47,296 nucleotides of DNA, from positions 1 through 47,296 of the forward strand of contig JAQSWN010000110.1 of assembly GCA_029266615.1 (NCBI GenBank), read 5' to 3'. The stretch is from Polyangiaceae bacterium. Its GTDB lineage: Bacteria; Myxococcota_A; Polyangia; Polyangiales; Polyangiaceae. Numbering within the stretch: the stretch's first letter is position 1; each line of letters opens with the position of its first letter. The notes beneath the pieces were generated by a model. That model searched no databases. It saw only the letters and a program-made list of their open reading frames with translations, and was not told where the DNA came from. Positions 34,654-43,137 of this stretch are shown piece by piece. The position numbers were made by a program, and so were the translations under genes.

Positions 34654-35385
34654 GTGACCGTGCAGCTTGATTTCGTGAACCGCGAGCTGACCATCAAGCT
34701 CGTCTATTACGGCCCCGCTCTCAGCGGAAAGACTACCAACCTGCAGGCGCTCCACAAGGCGGCCGAGCCGGGGGCGAGCGGCCGGTTGATGACCCTCGAG
34801 ACGCGGGACGACCGCACTCTATTCTTCGACCTCTTGCCGCTGACCTTCCGCAATCAGGGCAGCCTGGCGGTGCGGCTGAAGGTGTTCACGGTGCCGGGGC
34901 AGGTGATTCACTCATCCACTCGGCGCTTGGTCGTGCAAGGCGCGGACGGGATCGCGTTCATCGCTGACTCGCGGAACGCCGAGACCCAGCACAACGCCGA
35001 GTCGTTCATCGACCTGAAAGAGAATCTGAAGCAGCACGGCCTGACGCTCAAGCAGATGCCGGTGGTGATTCAGTTCAACAAGCGCGACCTGCCGGAGGTG
35101 CGCAGCGACGCAGAGATCGCCGAGCTGGCCTCCCACGGTCGCGAGCCGGTCTACCTCGCGGTGGCGATGCGTGGGCAGGGCGTGGTGGAGAGCTTCGTCG
35201 GGCTCTTGCACCTGACGTGGAGCGCGCTGGACGCCGAGCACGACCTGAACAAGAAATTCGGCTTCGACTCCAACGCGTTCTTGCAAACCGTCGCCAAGAA
35301 GCTCGGTGATCCACGCCCCTTGCGCGAAATTTTAGGCGCTTGCGTGGGCGGCGCTTTGGACGTTCTCAAGCCGGAGGCAGGTTGA
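34654..35385 (+). CDS. MglA-like Ras-superfamily GTPase
   Basis: 243 residues from GTG at 34654. It matches MglA-type small GTPases: VYYGPALSGKTTNLQALH (P-loop, Gly20-Thr27), DRTLFFDLLP (switch), VFTVPGQV (G3) and IQFNKRDLPE (NKxD). M. xanthus MglA is 195 residues and sets cell polarity for motility. This protein has an extra C-terminal tail of about 50 residues (KKFGFDSNAFLQTVAKKLGD). No mglB is adjacent. Its stop overlaps the start of a histidine kinase gene (TGATG), so the kinase may be its partner or effector. That is inference from coupling. Confidence 0.85.
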   Translation: MTVQLDFVNRELTIKLVYYGPALSGKTTNLQALHKAAEPGASGRLMTLETRDDRTLFFDLLPLTFRNQGSLAVRLKVFTVPGQVIHSSTRRLVVQGADGIAFIADSRNAETQHNAESFIDLKENLKQHGLTLKQMPVVIQFNKRDLPEVRSDAEIAELASHGREPVYLAVAMRGQGVVESFVGLLHLTWSALDAEHDLNKKFGFDSNAFLQTVAKKLGDPRPLREILGACVGGALDVLKPEAG

Positions 35386-36806
35386 TGACCGCTCCCGCCG
35401 CGCCGCACCGGAGCCTGGACGAGCTCACGCTCGGCAGCTCGATGAGCCTGGAGGATTTGGTCTCGCGCGACGGCTTGAACGAGATGGTCAAGAGCGCGCA
35501 CGAGCTATTTGGCGTGCCCATTCGCGTCTTTGCCGAAGAGGGCAAGCTGCTGGCGGACGCCGCCGAGTCGATCGATCTGTACGCCTACTTGAACACTTCT
35601 CGGGCTGGCCGCGCCGCGCTGTCCGAGGTGGTGGCGGCCGTGAAGGCGCTCGCGCCGGGACCGGCTGGCGAGTCGCAGTATCGCTGCGTCACGGGCGCGC
35701 TCTACCGCGTCGTCGCCATCGAATACGACTCGCGCCAGATCGGTCGCATGATTCTCGGCCCCTTCGCGGAGCCGTCCAGCCTGCCGCCGTCTACCTTGCT
35801 GCAGCTGGACACGCAGCTCGACGCGGACCAGCTGCGCACGCTGCACGCAAAGCTACCGCACGCCGACGAGCAAACGGTCGGGAGCGTCGCCCACCACCTG
35901 GCCAAAGTCTTGGATTTGCTGCTGTTCAGCGGGCACCGCGCCTTGCTCACGAGCAACATGCACCTGGCCAGCGTGCGCGAGAGCTTTCGCGAGCTGGAGG
36001 ACAAGAACCAAAAGTTACAGGTCGCCTACGACCGCCTCAAAGAGCTGGACCGGCTGAAGAGCAACTTCCTCGCGACCGTCTCGCACGAGCTGCGCACGCC
36101 GCTCACCTCCATCATCGGCTACAGCGAAATGCTCGTCGAAGGCTTGGCCGGCGACCTGACCAACGAGCAGCGCGACTTCGTGCAGACCATCCGCGACAAG
36201 GGCGACCAGCTCTTGGCGTTGATCAAAGGCCTCCTCGACCTCTCCAAGCTCGAGAGCGGCACGATGAGCCTGCGTAAGAACCACGTGGACGTGGCGGCGC
36301 TGGTCAAAGACGTGGTTTCGACCATGGCGCCCACCGCGCGAAAAAAGGAGGTGGAGCTCGCCTTCGAAGTCGAGAAGGGGCTCCCTTCCATTTGGGCGGA
36401 CGCGGAGCGCCTGCGTCAGGTTCTCCTCAACCTGACCGAGAACGCCATCAAGTTCACACCCGTCTCGGGAGCGGTGCGGCTTGCGGCGCGCATCACGGGG
36501 ATGGAAGCGCAAAACGCGGGGGACACAGGCGGCATGGTGCTGCTCGGCGCTCGCCGAACGGCGGTGGAAATGCGCGTGGCCGACACCGGCATCGGCATCC
36601 CGGAGACGGAGCGAATGCGCGTGTTCGACGCCTTCTACCAGGTGGACTCCAGCAGCACGCGAGAGGCGGGCGGCACCGGGCTCGGCCTTTCGATCGTCAA
36701 GCGGCTGGTGGACGGCCACGACGGTACGGTCCGCATCGAGGCGAATCAGCCGCGCGGTACCGTGTTCGTGGTGACGATTCCGGTGAAACGCGCCACCATC
36801 GGCTGA
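35385..36806 (+). CDS. Sensor histidine kinase with PocR-type sensory domain
   Basis: 473 residues from ATG at 35385, overlapping the GTPase stop. Residues about 20-180 resemble a PocR sensory domain, proposed to bind small hydrocarbons or related ligands (GLNEMVKSAHELFGVPIRV, GRMILGPFAEP). A coiled coil (SFRELEDKNQKLQVAYDRL) leads to HisKA with the phospho-acceptor His234 (TVSHELRTPLTSIIGYSEML). The ATPase domain has NLTENAIKFTP (N box), VADTGIGIPE (G1) and GGTGLGLSIV (G2). No TM helix is present, so it is cytoplasmic. No response regulator is adjacent. thiL starts right at its stop codon. Confidence 0.93.
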   Translation: MTAPAAPHRSLDELTLGSSMSLEDLVSRDGLNEMVKSAHELFGVPIRVFAEEGKLLADAAESIDLYAYLNTSRAGRAALSEVVAAVKALAPGPAGESQYRCVTGALYRVVAIEYDSRQIGRMILGPFAEPSSLPPSTLLQLDTQLDADQLRTLHAKLPHADEQTVGSVAHHLAKVLDLLLFSGHRALLTSNMHLASVRESFRELEDKNQKLQVAYDRLKELDRLKSNFLATVSHELRTPLTSIIGYSEMLVEGLAGDLTNEQRDFVQTIRDKGDQLLALIKGLLDLSKLESGTMSLRKNHVDVAALVKDVVSTMAPTARKKEVELAFEVEKGLPSIWADAERLRQVLLNLTENAIKFTPVSGAVRLAARITGMEAQNAGDTGGMVLLGARRTAVEMRVADTGIGIPETERMRVFDAFYQVDSSSTREAGGTGLGLSIVKRLVDGHDGTVRIEANQPRGTVFVVTIPVKRATIG

Positions 36807-37793
36807 ATGCCAAAAGCCACTTCGCGCCGCCCTGCTGGCGGCGAGCTTTCGCTCATTGCCGGGCTCACGCAGGAGCTGTCGAAGGTTTCGTCGCGCGCCG
36901 TCGAGCTCGGCATTGGGGACGACGCAGCGGTGCTGCGCGTCGGCAAGGAGCGGCTGGTCGTGACGGTGGACGACCAAGTCGAGGGGGTGCATTTCGATCT
37001 GCGCTGGCTCACCACGGCCGACGTCGGCTATCGCGCGCTGCAGGCGGCGGCGAGCGACTTGGCCGCGATGGGCGCCGAGCCGCTTGCAGCAGTCGCCAGC
37101 TTACGGGCCCCTCGCGGTTTTCCCGAGGCGCGCTTGCGTGAGCTTTCGCGCGGTCAGGCCGCCGCGGCGCGGGAGCTGGGGTGCCCGGTCGTGGGCGGCA
37201 ATGTGGCGCGGGACTCGCACCTGTCGGTCACGACGACCGTGCTGGGGCGGGTAAAGAAACCGCTACTGCGGCGCGGCGCGCAGCCGGGGGACGAGCTCTG
37301 GGTTCTGGGGGAGCTGGGGCTAGCGCGGGCCGGCTTGCTCTTGCACCAGCTCCGCCCCAAACTTCCGAGGCGTCTAGCCGCCGTCGCTGCGCGGGCTCGC
37401 GGCGCCTGGGCTCGCCCCCGCGCGCTGGTTCGCGAGGGACGCGCTTTGCAGGGCCGCGCGCGTGCGGCTCTGGACGTGTCGGACGGCCTCGCAGGGGACG
37501 TCCAACACCTCGCGAGGGCGAGCGGCGTCAAGGCCGTGATCGAAGCCGCGCGACTGGCTACGATGGTAACGGAAGACCTCGCGGAGCTAGGCGATTTGCT
37601 GGGTGAGCCGGGTGTTGCGTTGGCGCTGCGCGGTGGAGAGGACTACGCTCTACTCGCATCCGGGCCTCGTGCCCGTCGCCCCCCTGGGGCCAAAGTCGTA
37701 GGTAGAATCGAACGTGGTCGCGGGTCAGCGCTCGAGCTCGAAACCGGCCAGCGCTTTGCGCTGGGAGCGGGCTTCGACCATTTTCGCAGTTGA
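36807..37793 (+). CDS. thiL: Thiamine-monophosphate kinase
   Basis: 328 residues. It phosphorylates thiamine monophosphate to thiamine diphosphate. Family motifs are GIGDDAAVLRV, VVTVDDQVEGVHFD (ATP/Mg site), ASDLAAMGAEPLAAVASL and VVGGNVARD. DVSDGLAGD and LRGGEDYALL are C-terminal signature segments. The ATG directly follows the histidine kinase stop at 36806, so translation is probably coupled. Its end overlaps the next lipoprotein gene. No TPP riboswitch is seen nearby. Confidence 0.95.
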   Translation: MPKATSRRPAGGELSLIAGLTQELSKVSSRAVELGIGDDAAVLRVGKERLVVTVDDQVEGVHFDLRWLTTADVGYRALQAAASDLAAMGAEPLAAVASLRAPRGFPEARLRELSRGQAAAARELGCPVVGGNVARDSHLSVTTTVLGRVKKPLLRRGAQPGDELWVLGELGLARAGLLLHQLRPKLPRRLAAVAARARGAWARPRALVREGRALQGRARAALDVSDGLAGDVQHLARASGVKAVIEAARLATMVTEDLAELGDLLGEPGVALALRGGEDYALLASGPRARRPPGAKVVGRIERGRGSALELETGQRFALGAGFDHFRS

Positions 37794-38445
37794 GCTCGCG
37801 GCGTTGCTGCTCGTGGGCTGTTCGTCGGGCGGTGAGTTGCCGCCCGAACGGCCAGACCAGGCGCCGGCGGCGGAGCTTCCCGCAGGGACGGTTCGCTTAC
37901 CGTTCTTGGTGGACGACTACTTCGTGCCGAATGGCTGTTTTGGCGACGGTGATTGTCAGGGCGGCGTGCTGCAGCTGGAGAACGCAGGCTGCGCCGAACC
38001 GGACGCCCGCGTGCAGGGCTCGTGCCGCGTCTTCGTCTACTCCCCGCTCGCCGCGGGCACTCCGGGTTACCGCGGCTACCTGGGTATCCTTTTCCAAGAC
38101 GCCGCGAACGGGGATCAAAGCATCGGTCGAGTGGCGCCACTCCGGGTGCAGACCGGGGCTCGGCGGGTCGTGTTCTGGGCCAAGGTCGACACTGGCTCGG
38201 TCGAAGTTGCGTTCCGCGCGGGCGGCGCGAACAACTGGGAGGGCGAGACCGACCCGAGCCTGCCCTACAAGGACGAGTTTGGCGTGCCCATGGATGTGAC
38301 GGTCACGACCGAGCTCACGCAGATCGAGATAGATCTCACGGAAATAGAGTACGAACGCGTCGTGTCCCCGTTCGGTTGGGCGATCGTGACGCGCGGTCGG
38401 ACCGCGCCCATCCGCCTTTCCATCGCGGACGTGAGGTGGGAATGA
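37756..38445 (+). CDS. Lipoprotein of unknown function
   Basis: 229 residues from TTG at 37756, chosen because it gives a compact signal peptide (RWERASTIFAVELAALLLVGC); GTG at 37714 is an alternative. It overlaps the end of thiL. After the lipobox Cys comes a Pro/Glu-rich stretch, then a strand-rich domain with VDDYFVPNGCFGDGDC, RGYLGILFQDAANGDQSIG and VVFWAKVDTG. It may form a carbohydrate-binding-type jelly roll, but I cannot name a family. Its stop overlaps the ATG of the next lipoprotein gene (ATGA), so the two are coupled. Confidence 0.7.
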   Translation: MRWERASTIFAVELAALLLVGCSSGGELPPERPDQAPAAELPAGTVRLPFLVDDYFVPNGCFGDGDCQGGVLQLENAGCAEPDARVQGSCRVFVYSPLAAGTPGYRGYLGILFQDAANGDQSIGRVAPLRVQTGARRVVFWAKVDTGSVEVAFRAGGANNWEGETDPSLPYKDEFGVPMDVTVTTELTQIEIDLTEIEYERVVSPFGWAIVTRGRTAPIRLSIADVRWE

Positions 38446-40106
38446 AGCGCGTCCTCAAGCTCTGGGCGCTCGCCGGTTTCGCGGCCTGTCGGAGCGAAGA
38501 CGCTTACCTCGGCGGTGGCCATGAGGCGTACGTCTGCGGCGAACGCTGCGCCATCGAGCAAGGCGCCCCCCCTGACGCCGGCGATTGGTTCTGGACTAGG
38601 GAGTCCGAGCTCGGCGCGGCGCCGGAGGTGTTCTACCCGTTGAGCGGCTCGGCGCACCCGGTGGATCTGCGGCAGCTCACGGTGCAATTTACGCGCGGCC
38701 GCAGCGATTTCCGCGTCTTTCGCGTCCGCGTCGAGGCGCCGAGCCAGGGCCTCGCGTTCGACTTCTTCACGCCGTGTATCGCAGTCGGGGACGACGGCTG
38801 CCGCTACCTGCTCGAAAGCAACGTTTGGGACGCGGCGAGGGCAGAGCTGGTCGGTAAAGACTTGCGTCTGTCCGTCGCGGGCTCCACTGGCATCGAAGGC
38901 GTGCAGCGCTCGTCCGAGCGCGTGCCGCTGACGGTCGTCGACACCAACCTCCGCAATAAGGGTTTTTACTACTGGGCGTCGGTGCCGCAGTCGGGCAACA
39001 CCGCGCCTCGCACCGGTATCTTCCGGCTCCCTTTCGGCGCCGATCAAGCGGAGCCGTTCTTGATGCCGGGGACGCCGACGAACGAGCGCGAGTGTGGCGC
39101 GTGCCACAGCGTGAGCAGCGACGGCAGCACCATCGCGTTCACGACGCGCGACTATGACAACAGCCCAGACCAGCGCTCCGGGAGCTTGGTCGTCAAGGTC
39201 ACGGCCCAGCCGAACCGGCGCCTGTTCGAGCCGGCCGCGAGCTACGACAGCTCGATGATGGCACTCACTTCCAACGGCAAGCGCGTGCTGGTCGCCTACG
39301 ACAAGCAGCTCGTGCTGCGCAGCGCCGAAAACGACGCCGTCTCGGGATTTGCGGCGGGGGACGTCATCACGCGGCTCACGGCCGAAGATTTGGGCGGCAA
39401 AGCCGGCTACTTCCCCGAATTTTCGCCGGACGACGATGCCGTGGTCGTCACGCTCTCGGACGACGAAGACTCGGCCATTGCCGTGCGCGCCGGCGACATC
39501 GCCGTGCTCGGCTTCGACCCCGCTTCAGGCCGCTTCGGGGAGGCGGACGTGATCGTGCGTGGTGACGAAGCCACTTTCAATTTTTATCCCACGTGGTCGC
39601 CGGACGGGAACTTCGTCGCGTTCGCCACCGCGCCACGGGAGCTGGACGAAGACGGCAATCCCCGCAAGAGCTACGACCAGCAGAAGGCGCGCCTCCGCTT
39701 GGTCGCCCGGGAAGGTGGCGCGGTCTACGAGTTGAAGAACGCCACCCACCAGCTGGAGAGGGGGTCGACGTTCCCAAAGTTCGCACCGTTCTCGGTCGGG
39801 CAAACTGGCTCGCAGTTCTTCCTCACCTTCAACAGCAAGATGAACTACGGGCTCCTCCTCGACAACGATGCGACGCCGAGCTTCAAGGCGCGCGTCGCGC
39901 AGCTGTGGATGAGCGAGGTGGATGTGAAGAAGCTGCCGGAGGATCCGTCGAGCGCGCCGATTTGGCTGCCTTTTCAGGACTCGACGGCTCCGGGTCACCT
40001 CGGCATCTGGACCAAAGAGGTCAAGTGTCGGGCGGACCAGGGCACCGCGGCGTGCGCCCCCGGGCAGATGTGCGTAGACAACGTCTGCGTCGTGATCGTG
40101 AAGTAG
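38442..40106 (+). CDS. Lipoprotein with CxxCH haem-type motif and TolB/PD40-like beta-propeller
   Basis: 554 residues. The signal peptide ends in a lipobox (WALAGFAAC). A single C-G-A-C-H motif (218-222), which covalently attaches haem c in true cytochromes, sits before TolB/PD40-type repeats (GYFPEFSPDDDAVVVTLSD, FYPTWSPDGNFVAFATAP). The C-terminal segment ends CAPGQMCVDNVCVV, Cys-rich and perhaps disulphide-bonded. Haem attachment needs a cytochrome maturation system elsewhere and a distal ligand that I cannot assign. An electron-transfer or sensory role at the envelope is possible. The ATG at 38442 overlaps the preceding lipoprotein stop. Confidence 0.75.
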   Translation: MKRVLKLWALAGFAACRSEDAYLGGGHEAYVCGERCAIEQGAPPDAGDWFWTRESELGAAPEVFYPLSGSAHPVDLRQLTVQFTRGRSDFRVFRVRVEAPSQGLAFDFFTPCIAVGDDGCRYLLESNVWDAARAELVGKDLRLSVAGSTGIEGVQRSSERVPLTVVDTNLRNKGFYYWASVPQSGNTAPRTGIFRLPFGADQAEPFLMPGTPTNERECGACHSVSSDGSTIAFTTRDYDNSPDQRSGSLVVKVTAQPNRRLFEPAASYDSSMMALTSNGKRVLVAYDKQLVLRSAENDAVSGFAAGDVITRLTAEDLGGKAGYFPEFSPDDDAVVVTLSDDEDSAIAVRAGDIAVLGFDPASGRFGEADVIVRGDEATFNFYPTWSPDGNFVAFATAPRELDEDGNPRKSYDQQKARLRLVAREGGAVYELKNATHQLERGSTFPKFAPFSVGQTGSQFFLTFNSKMNYGLLLDNDATPSFKARVAQLWMSEVDVKKLPEDPSSAPIWLPFQDSTAPGHLGIWTKEVKCRADQGTAACAPGQMCVDNVCVVIVK

Positions 40107-40107
40107 C

Positions 40108-40830
40108 TCAGCGTGCGCCGGTCAGGCTGCGAAGGCGCGCGGCGTAGGGGCTGCTCGGGTGCTTCGCGAGGAAGCTCTCTGCGAGCGACTTTGCGCGGGC
40201 CGTGTCGCCGTTCTGGCTCAGCGCCTCGATGCGCAAGACGGCGGCCTCCGTACCCAGCGCGGGCCGGGGGAAGCGCTGCGAGTAGGTGGCGAGCTCGGCC
40301 AATGCCTGCTTCGGGTTGCCTCCCTTGAGCGCGAGCTTCGCCTTCTGAAGCTGAGCCACCTCGTCCGCCAAGCTCGCTTGCGGCTGCTTGCCGCCGCTGC
40401 CGGAGGGAGGCGTCGCGGGAGCTTCCGGTAGCGCCGGCAGCTGGTCCAGCGACACGGGCGCGGGACGATTGTCGATTACGGGAACCGGTTCCAGCACCGG
40501 CGGTTGGACGACGGTCGCCGGAGCTTCCAGCGAGGCGGGCGGCGCTTTCGGCGCCGCGTTCTCCCCACTCGAGCTCAGCAGGAGGGCGGCGGGAATCGCC
40601 ACGGCAAAGGCCGCGAGGGCACCCCACTTGGCGACGGTCATGCCCTTGCTGGCGGTGCCGGTAGCGTGAGCGGTTTGCGTCGCCAGGGAGGCGGCGCTGC
40701 CAGCCGCGATCGCGGCGAGGCTCTTACGACGACCATCCGCGGATGGCCCCTCTTCGCGCGCGAGGCGTAGTAGCGACCCCTCGAGCTCGTCTCCCCCTGC
40801 TTCTTCAATCAATCGCGTAGGGTCGTTCAT
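40108..40830 (-). CDS. Membrane protein with C-terminal TPR-like repeat, probable anti-sigma partner
   Basis: 240 residues. A cytoplasmic N-terminus of about 65 residues is followed by one TM helix (WGALAAFAVAIPAALLLSS). A Pro/Ala-rich linker leads to a TPR-like end (LALKGGNPKQALAELATYSQRFP, NGDTARAKSLAESFLAKHP). The gene's ATG overlaps the stop of the ECF sigma gene (ATGA), and membrane proteins in this position are commonly anti-sigma factors in myxobacteria. It lacks the zinc-binding HxxxCxxC motif of ZAS anti-sigmas, so the role is inferred from context only. Confidence 0.65.
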   Translation of the reverse strand: MNDPTRLIEEAGGDELEGSLLRLAREEGPSADGRRKSLAAIAAGSAASLATQTAHATGTASKGMTVAKWGALAAFAVAIPAALLLSSSGENAAPKAPPASLEAPATVVQPPVLEPVPVIDNRPAPVSLDQLPALPEAPATPPSGSGGKQPQASLADEVAQLQKAKLALKGGNPKQALAELATYSQRFPRPALGTEAAVLRIEALSQNGDTARAKSLAESFLAKHPSSPYAARLRSLTGAR

Positions 40831-41408
40831 CCCACCGCTCCTTGTCTAAATCCCATGCGCGCACGGTGCCTGATAACGGCTTGCTGAAACGCCTGGCGCG
40901 CGCGCCGCAGACGAGACCCCACGGTGCCAATCGGAATGTCCAGCGCGGTGGCAATGTCCTGAATCGAGATCTCTTCGATCTCGAACAGAACGAACACCTC
41001 CCGGAGATCTTCCGGCATATCGGCCATGACTTGATCCAATAGTGCCCGAGCGCGGAGCTGATCGCTCAGCTCGTCTTGAGAGACGCGCGGTTCTTCCGGC
41101 GCCTGGGAGAGATTATCGTACGCGCTCTGCCGGCGGCGAATGGACCTTCGTGCGTTCGCGGCAATACGCGCCGCAGTCGCGAAAAGAAAAGCGCGCTCCC
41201 GTTCTACGGGCACGTCCGCGAGCTTGTCCGCTGCCACCAAAAAGACTTGCTGCGCGGCGTCGTCGGCGTCAGCCGCAGGGACGCCGAACCGCCGCAGGCA
41301 GCGCCAAACGAAATCTAGGTGCTCTTGGGCGACACGGGTGAGGCGCGCCGAGTCAATCGCCATCTGTGGATCCACCAAGCGTGCACGCCCCCCGGTAAGC
41401 ACGGCCAT
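40827..41408 (-). CDS. ECF-type RNA polymerase sigma factor
   Basis: 193 residues from ATG at 41408; ATG at 41363 or 41504 are alternatives. Region 2 shows LDFVWRCLRRFGVPAADADDAAQQVFLVAA, split here for length, with the D-D-A-A-Q-Q-V-F core binding the -10 element. Region 4 is LREVFVLFEIEEISIQDIA then IPIGTVGSRLRRARQAF, the -35 reading helix. It directs transcription of an unknown regulon. It ends with an ATGA overlap into the membrane/TPR gene, its likely regulator. Upstream by 131 bp is the outer-membrane gene of the same strand. Confidence 0.9.
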   Translation of the reverse strand: MAVLTGGRARLVDPQMAIDSARLTRVAQEHLDFVWRCLRRFGVPAADADDAAQQVFLVAADKLADVPVERERAFLFATAARIAANARRSIRRRQSAYDNLSQAPEEPRVSQDELSDQLRARALLDQVMADMPEDLREVFVLFEIEEISIQDIATALDIPIGTVGSRLRRARQAFQQAVIRHRARMGFRQGAVG

Positions 41409-41538
41409 CCCCGCTCCAGATTTAGCTACTTTAGGCTGAATTCCCGAGCGGGGCACGGGCTCCAAGGGGAGCTCGTGGGCAGAGGAGGTGGACGCCCAAC
41501 GCATTTACATTCAGGGTTTCCACCGCAAACCCGGCTGA

Positions 41539-42588
41539 TCACAAAAAGACGCCTAGGCTCGTCTCCTGCTTCAATCCTACCGGTGGCACTTCGTAAAGAA
41601 GGCTGACTTTGCCAAGGGAGTCCGACACCAGGTACCGCTGTCGGTAAAGTGGCACAACGAGGCTGCCTCCGACCTGCAAAAAGAAGCCTTCCGTTTCCAG
41701 CCGAAGGCCCACGCCCGCACTCGCTGCCTGCCAGGGGCGCTCCGCCTCGACGGTAGTGGGCAATCCGCTCCCGGAAGCCTCGATCATGCCCAATTCGTAA
41801 CCGAGACTCGCAAACGGGCGCACCACGCCGAGCACGGCGAGGTTGTAGGACACGCTCCCGTCCACGAGCCAGGCGCCGAAGCTCACGTCGTCCACCTCTC
41901 GGGTGAGGAAACGAGTGAACCCGAGGGCGACGCGCAGATGATCACCCGGCGCGATCACACCCAGGACTTTGCCGCCTGGACTCATTCGAGGGGCCCAAGT
42001 GCCTTCGAGCGTGAGTCCAACGCCCACCCCGAAATGGACGCGAGTGGGGGCCGGCGGAGCTACCGGACGAGGAGCAAGAGGTGCCGCCGGCTTGGGCTTC
42101 GGGGGAGGGGGCTTGGGCGCGGCCGGTGGGGGCTCGGGCGCGGCGGCGGCCTCGGGCGGCTTGGCAGGCGTGGCCTCGCTCGGTCCGAGCAGCGCTTCAG
42201 GGTCGATGGTCAGCGCAACCGCGATCGCCAGCGCGCTTGCCACCTCGCGGCACGTTTTGCCGCGGAGCTCGCGCGAAGACTGATTCTTGCCGTCACCGCT
42301 CACCAGCCGGCCCGTCACGTCTCGGCCTCCGCTCGACAACTCGATGCGCACGCGCCGCGCTCGGCGCTCTTTGGTGAAATGCGCTTTCGACGTCAGCTTC
42401 GCCACCTCGGCCTCGAACTCGGCTTCGGTCGGGCAATCCGGCGGCGGGCTGTCCTCGTAGAGGAGCGAGACCGCCTCCGCGTCGGAGACGGCAGGCGCGC
42501 CGGTGCCTGAGTCTGCGGCACTCGCTCCAGCTGTGAGAACGAGCGCCGCGGTCACTAGCGCCGCGCCTAGCGCGGCGCCTTGCGTCAC
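41539..42588 (-). CDS. Predicted outer-membrane beta-barrel protein
   Basis: 349 residues. A signal peptide (AALVTAALVLTAGASA) is followed by a soluble part (about 30-130) with a Cys pair (DCPTEAEFE, GKTCREVASALAIAVALTID). A Pro/Ala/Lys-rich linker (about 137-180) comes next. The C-terminal half has alternating strands (VHFGVGVGLTLEGTWAPRM, FTRFLTREVDDVSFGAWLVD, LQVGGSLVVPLYRQRYLVSD), as in outer-membrane barrels. This architecture recurs in Polyangia; function unknown. Its ATG overlaps the preceding lipoprotein stop. Confidence 0.7.
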   Translation of the reverse strand: MTQGAALGAALVTAALVLTAGASAADSGTGAPAVSDAEAVSLLYEDSPPPDCPTEAEFEAEVAKLTSKAHFTKERRARRVRIELSSGGRDVTGRLVSGDGKNQSSRELRGKTCREVASALAIAVALTIDPEALLGPSEATPAKPPEAAAAPEPPPAAPKPPPPKPKPAAPLAPRPVAPPAPTRVHFGVGVGLTLEGTWAPRMSPGGKVLGVIAPGDHLRVALGFTRFLTREVDDVSFGAWLVDGSVSYNLAVLGVVRPFASLGYELGMIEASGSGLPTTVEAERPWQAASAGVGLRLETEGFFLQVGGSLVVPLYRQRYLVSDSLGKVSLLYEVPPVGLKQETSLGVFL

Positions 42589-43010
42589 TGGCAGCCTGCG
42601 GGCATCTGGGCGCCACCCAGAGCCGCGCGCACCGCCGACATCACTTGCGGAGAGGCGGCACCCATCGCCACCGCCGCGTTACAGGCCTGCGATGCCTGCA
42701 GCAGGTACGTGTTGTTCGGCGGCGGCGCGCTGTTCGCGTTCTGCGCCAGCGCGGCGCAGCACTTCTTCAGGCTATTCGCCGGGCCGCCAGTGCCAGTCCC
42801 CGCCTTGGGGGCCTCCGAGGCAGAGGGCAGGGGCTCAGGCGCGAGCTCCAACGTGGGGGCGACCGTCGCCGGGGTCGACGCGGCGGGAGGAGCCGCGGGA
42901 AGCGGAGGCGGCGGCTCGTCCTTCTTGCAGCCGGTGGCGGACAGCAGCGCCGGCACCAAGAACCCACACGCAGTGATCGCAATAACCGAACGAAGCGGCT
43001 TCATGGCCAT
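42585..43010 (-). CDS. Small lipoprotein with Pro-rich linker and Cys pairs
   Basis: 141 residues; ATG at 43004 (MKPLRSV) is an alternative. The signal peptide ends in LLSATGC (lipobox) and a Pro/Ala-rich linker follows. The C-terminal 60 residues are helical with conserved-looking Cys (SLKKCCAALAQNA, LLQASQACNAAV, QMPAGC). It is probably disulphide-bonded in the periplasm. It is the first gene of a minus-strand run leading to the OMP, sigma factor and membrane/TPR genes. Function unknown. Confidence 0.65.
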   Translation of the reverse strand: MAMKPLRSVIAITACGFLVPALLSATGCKKDEPPPPLPAAPPAASTPATVAPTLELAPEPLPSASEAPKAGTGTGGPANSLKKCCAALAQNANSAPPPNNTYLLQASQACNAAVAMGAASPQVMSAVRAALGGAQMPAGCQ

Positions 43011-43137
43011 GTTTCTAGCTTAGACGTCCCAAAAGCGAAATAGCCCTACCATCAGGAGTTTTCGCGCTTTTGTGCCTCGCTCCCGGCCCCGCACCCTCAA
43101 AAGAGGAAGGCGAGGCAGGAAGCGGGACGGTAAACGC

